Shown here piece by piece: positions 63,635 to 64,000 of a stretch of 64,000 bases of DNA (position 1 is the stretch's first letter; every line of letters begins with the position of its first letter). This stretch comes from an uncultured Aquimarina sp. (GTDB taxonomy: Bacteria; Bacteroidota; Bacteroidia; Flavobacteriales; Flavobacteriaceae), in assembly GCA_947500505.1 (NCBI GenBank), contig CANMSL010000002.1, positions 186,001-250,000 of the forward strand, given 5' to 3'. A program made the position numbers and the translations under genes. The notes below the pieces were generated by a model. The model searched no databases. It was not told where the DNA came from and saw only the letters and a program-made list of their open reading frames with translations.

Positions 63635-64000
63635 ACTTTATAAAAGCATTAACAGGTTTTAATGTGATTAGTGGCTTAATCTCTATTTTTGAAATAGGCG
63701 TGGAAATTTTATATTTTCTGACCAGTTCACTAATTACATAAATCATTTCGTACATCGCAAAATTACTACCTACACACATTCTTGGTCCGGCTCCGAAAGG
63801 AAAATACCAATCAGAATATTCTTTTTTGTTATCAGATTCAAATCGATCGGGATTAAATATTTCCGGGTTTTCCCAAAAGTCCCTATGTCTATGGATTTCA
63901 AAAAATGAAATTAGAATAGTTGTTCCTTTTGGTAATTTCAAGCTTTTAAATTCATCATTTTCGATATTCACCCGATCCGAAAAATAAGCGGGCGGATATA
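63606..64000 (-). CDS. cytochrome P450, C-terminal part (gene runs off the window)
   Basis: The frame is open to the window edge, with YPPAYFSDR before the region, so this is the C-terminal ~130 residues of a longer gene. The heme-binding loop is [14 protein letters not shown] with the axial Cys, and the PERF-like meander is [11 protein letters not shown]. The N-terminal part, with the I helix and ExxR, lies beyond position 64000. Substrate unknown. It overlaps queG, the next gene downstream. Confidence 0.92.
   Translation of the reverse strand, partial: YPPAYFSDRVNIENDEFKSLKLPKGTTILISFFEIHRHRDFWENPEIFNPDRFESDNKKEYSDWYFPFGAGPRMCVGSNFAMYEMIYVISELVRKYKISTPISKIEIKPLITLKPVNAFIKFEKRDILEQ

Noticed and set aside
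1..64000. CRISPR array, tRNA/rRNA genes, insertion sequences, toxin-antitoxin or phage-defence islands
   Set aside because: Looked for regular repeats, tRNA-like cloverleaf sequence, transposase motifs and defence gene sets; none was seen.

Overview
This 64 kb window is ordinary chromosomal DNA from a marine-type member of the Flavobacteriaceae (Bacteroidota). The composition and gene content look Aquimarina-like, but I cannot fix the genus by eye. The DNA is AT-rich. There are very few Shine-Dalgarno-like sites, and promoters fit the Bacteroidota pattern TTG-N17-20-TAnnTTTG. Lineage markers are SprA (the type IX secretion translocon), a PorP/SprF-like protein, DUF6089, a 326-residue cytochrome oxidase subunit III with a soluble insert, a duplicated-domain Nfu protein, and the synteny maeB-ruvA-sprA-gcvH-vanZ. 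I see no phage, insertion sequence, CRISPR array, rRNA or tRNA.

Layout. 0-5 kb: LysE-type exporter, PLP group II decarboxylase, DUF2797 protein, GH3-like adenylating enzyme and a small secreted protein. 5-9 kb: clpX, clpP and tig. 9-13 kb: small membrane protein, GDSL lipoprotein plus FadL-type porin pair, then pdxJ with an alpha/beta hydrolase. 14-22 kb: envelope biogenesis run on the plus strand (CBS protein, nadK, DUF6089, uppS, bamA, two ompH/skp genes, murI). 22-28 kb: LytTR response regulator plus TPR histidine kinase, VWA lipoprotein plus rhodanese-like protein, PorP/SprF-like protein. 28-31 kb: Nfu protein, dodecin, an unknown secreted protein, tsaB. 31-39 kb: a MacAB/TolC-like export operon with two adaptors and two half-permeases, ending in tsaB. 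39-45 kb: haem-copper oxidase assembly and subunit genes (ctaB, two subunit III genes, subunit IV, a Cys-less SCO-like protein, SCO, DUF420, a small CxxC protein). 45-47 kb: three tandem tonB-like genes, the third broken by an in-frame TAG. 47-59 kb: vanZ, gcvH, sprA, ruvA, maeB. 59-62.5 kb: trehalase lipoprotein plus sodium/solute symporter behind a LacI-like palindrome. 62.7-64 kb: queG and the C-terminal end of a cytochrome P450 cut by the window edge.

How the parts work together. The bamA/ompH/uppS/murI block builds the cell envelope. The cox block builds a terminal oxidase. The trehalase would split trehalose outside the inner membrane and the symporter would import the product. SprA and the PorP/SprF-like protein belong to type IX secretion.

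The least ordinary signals are: (i) the tandem tonB array, with a single-stop pseudogene and a 14-codon upstream ORF and 9-bp inverted repeat kept in two copies; (ii) the perfect TACAAACGTTTGTA palindrome ahead of the trehalose operon; (iii) a promoter embedded in the cox terminator; (iv) a SCO-like paralogue without copper cysteines beside a canonical SCO. I found no clear candidate for a wholly new defence or mobile system.
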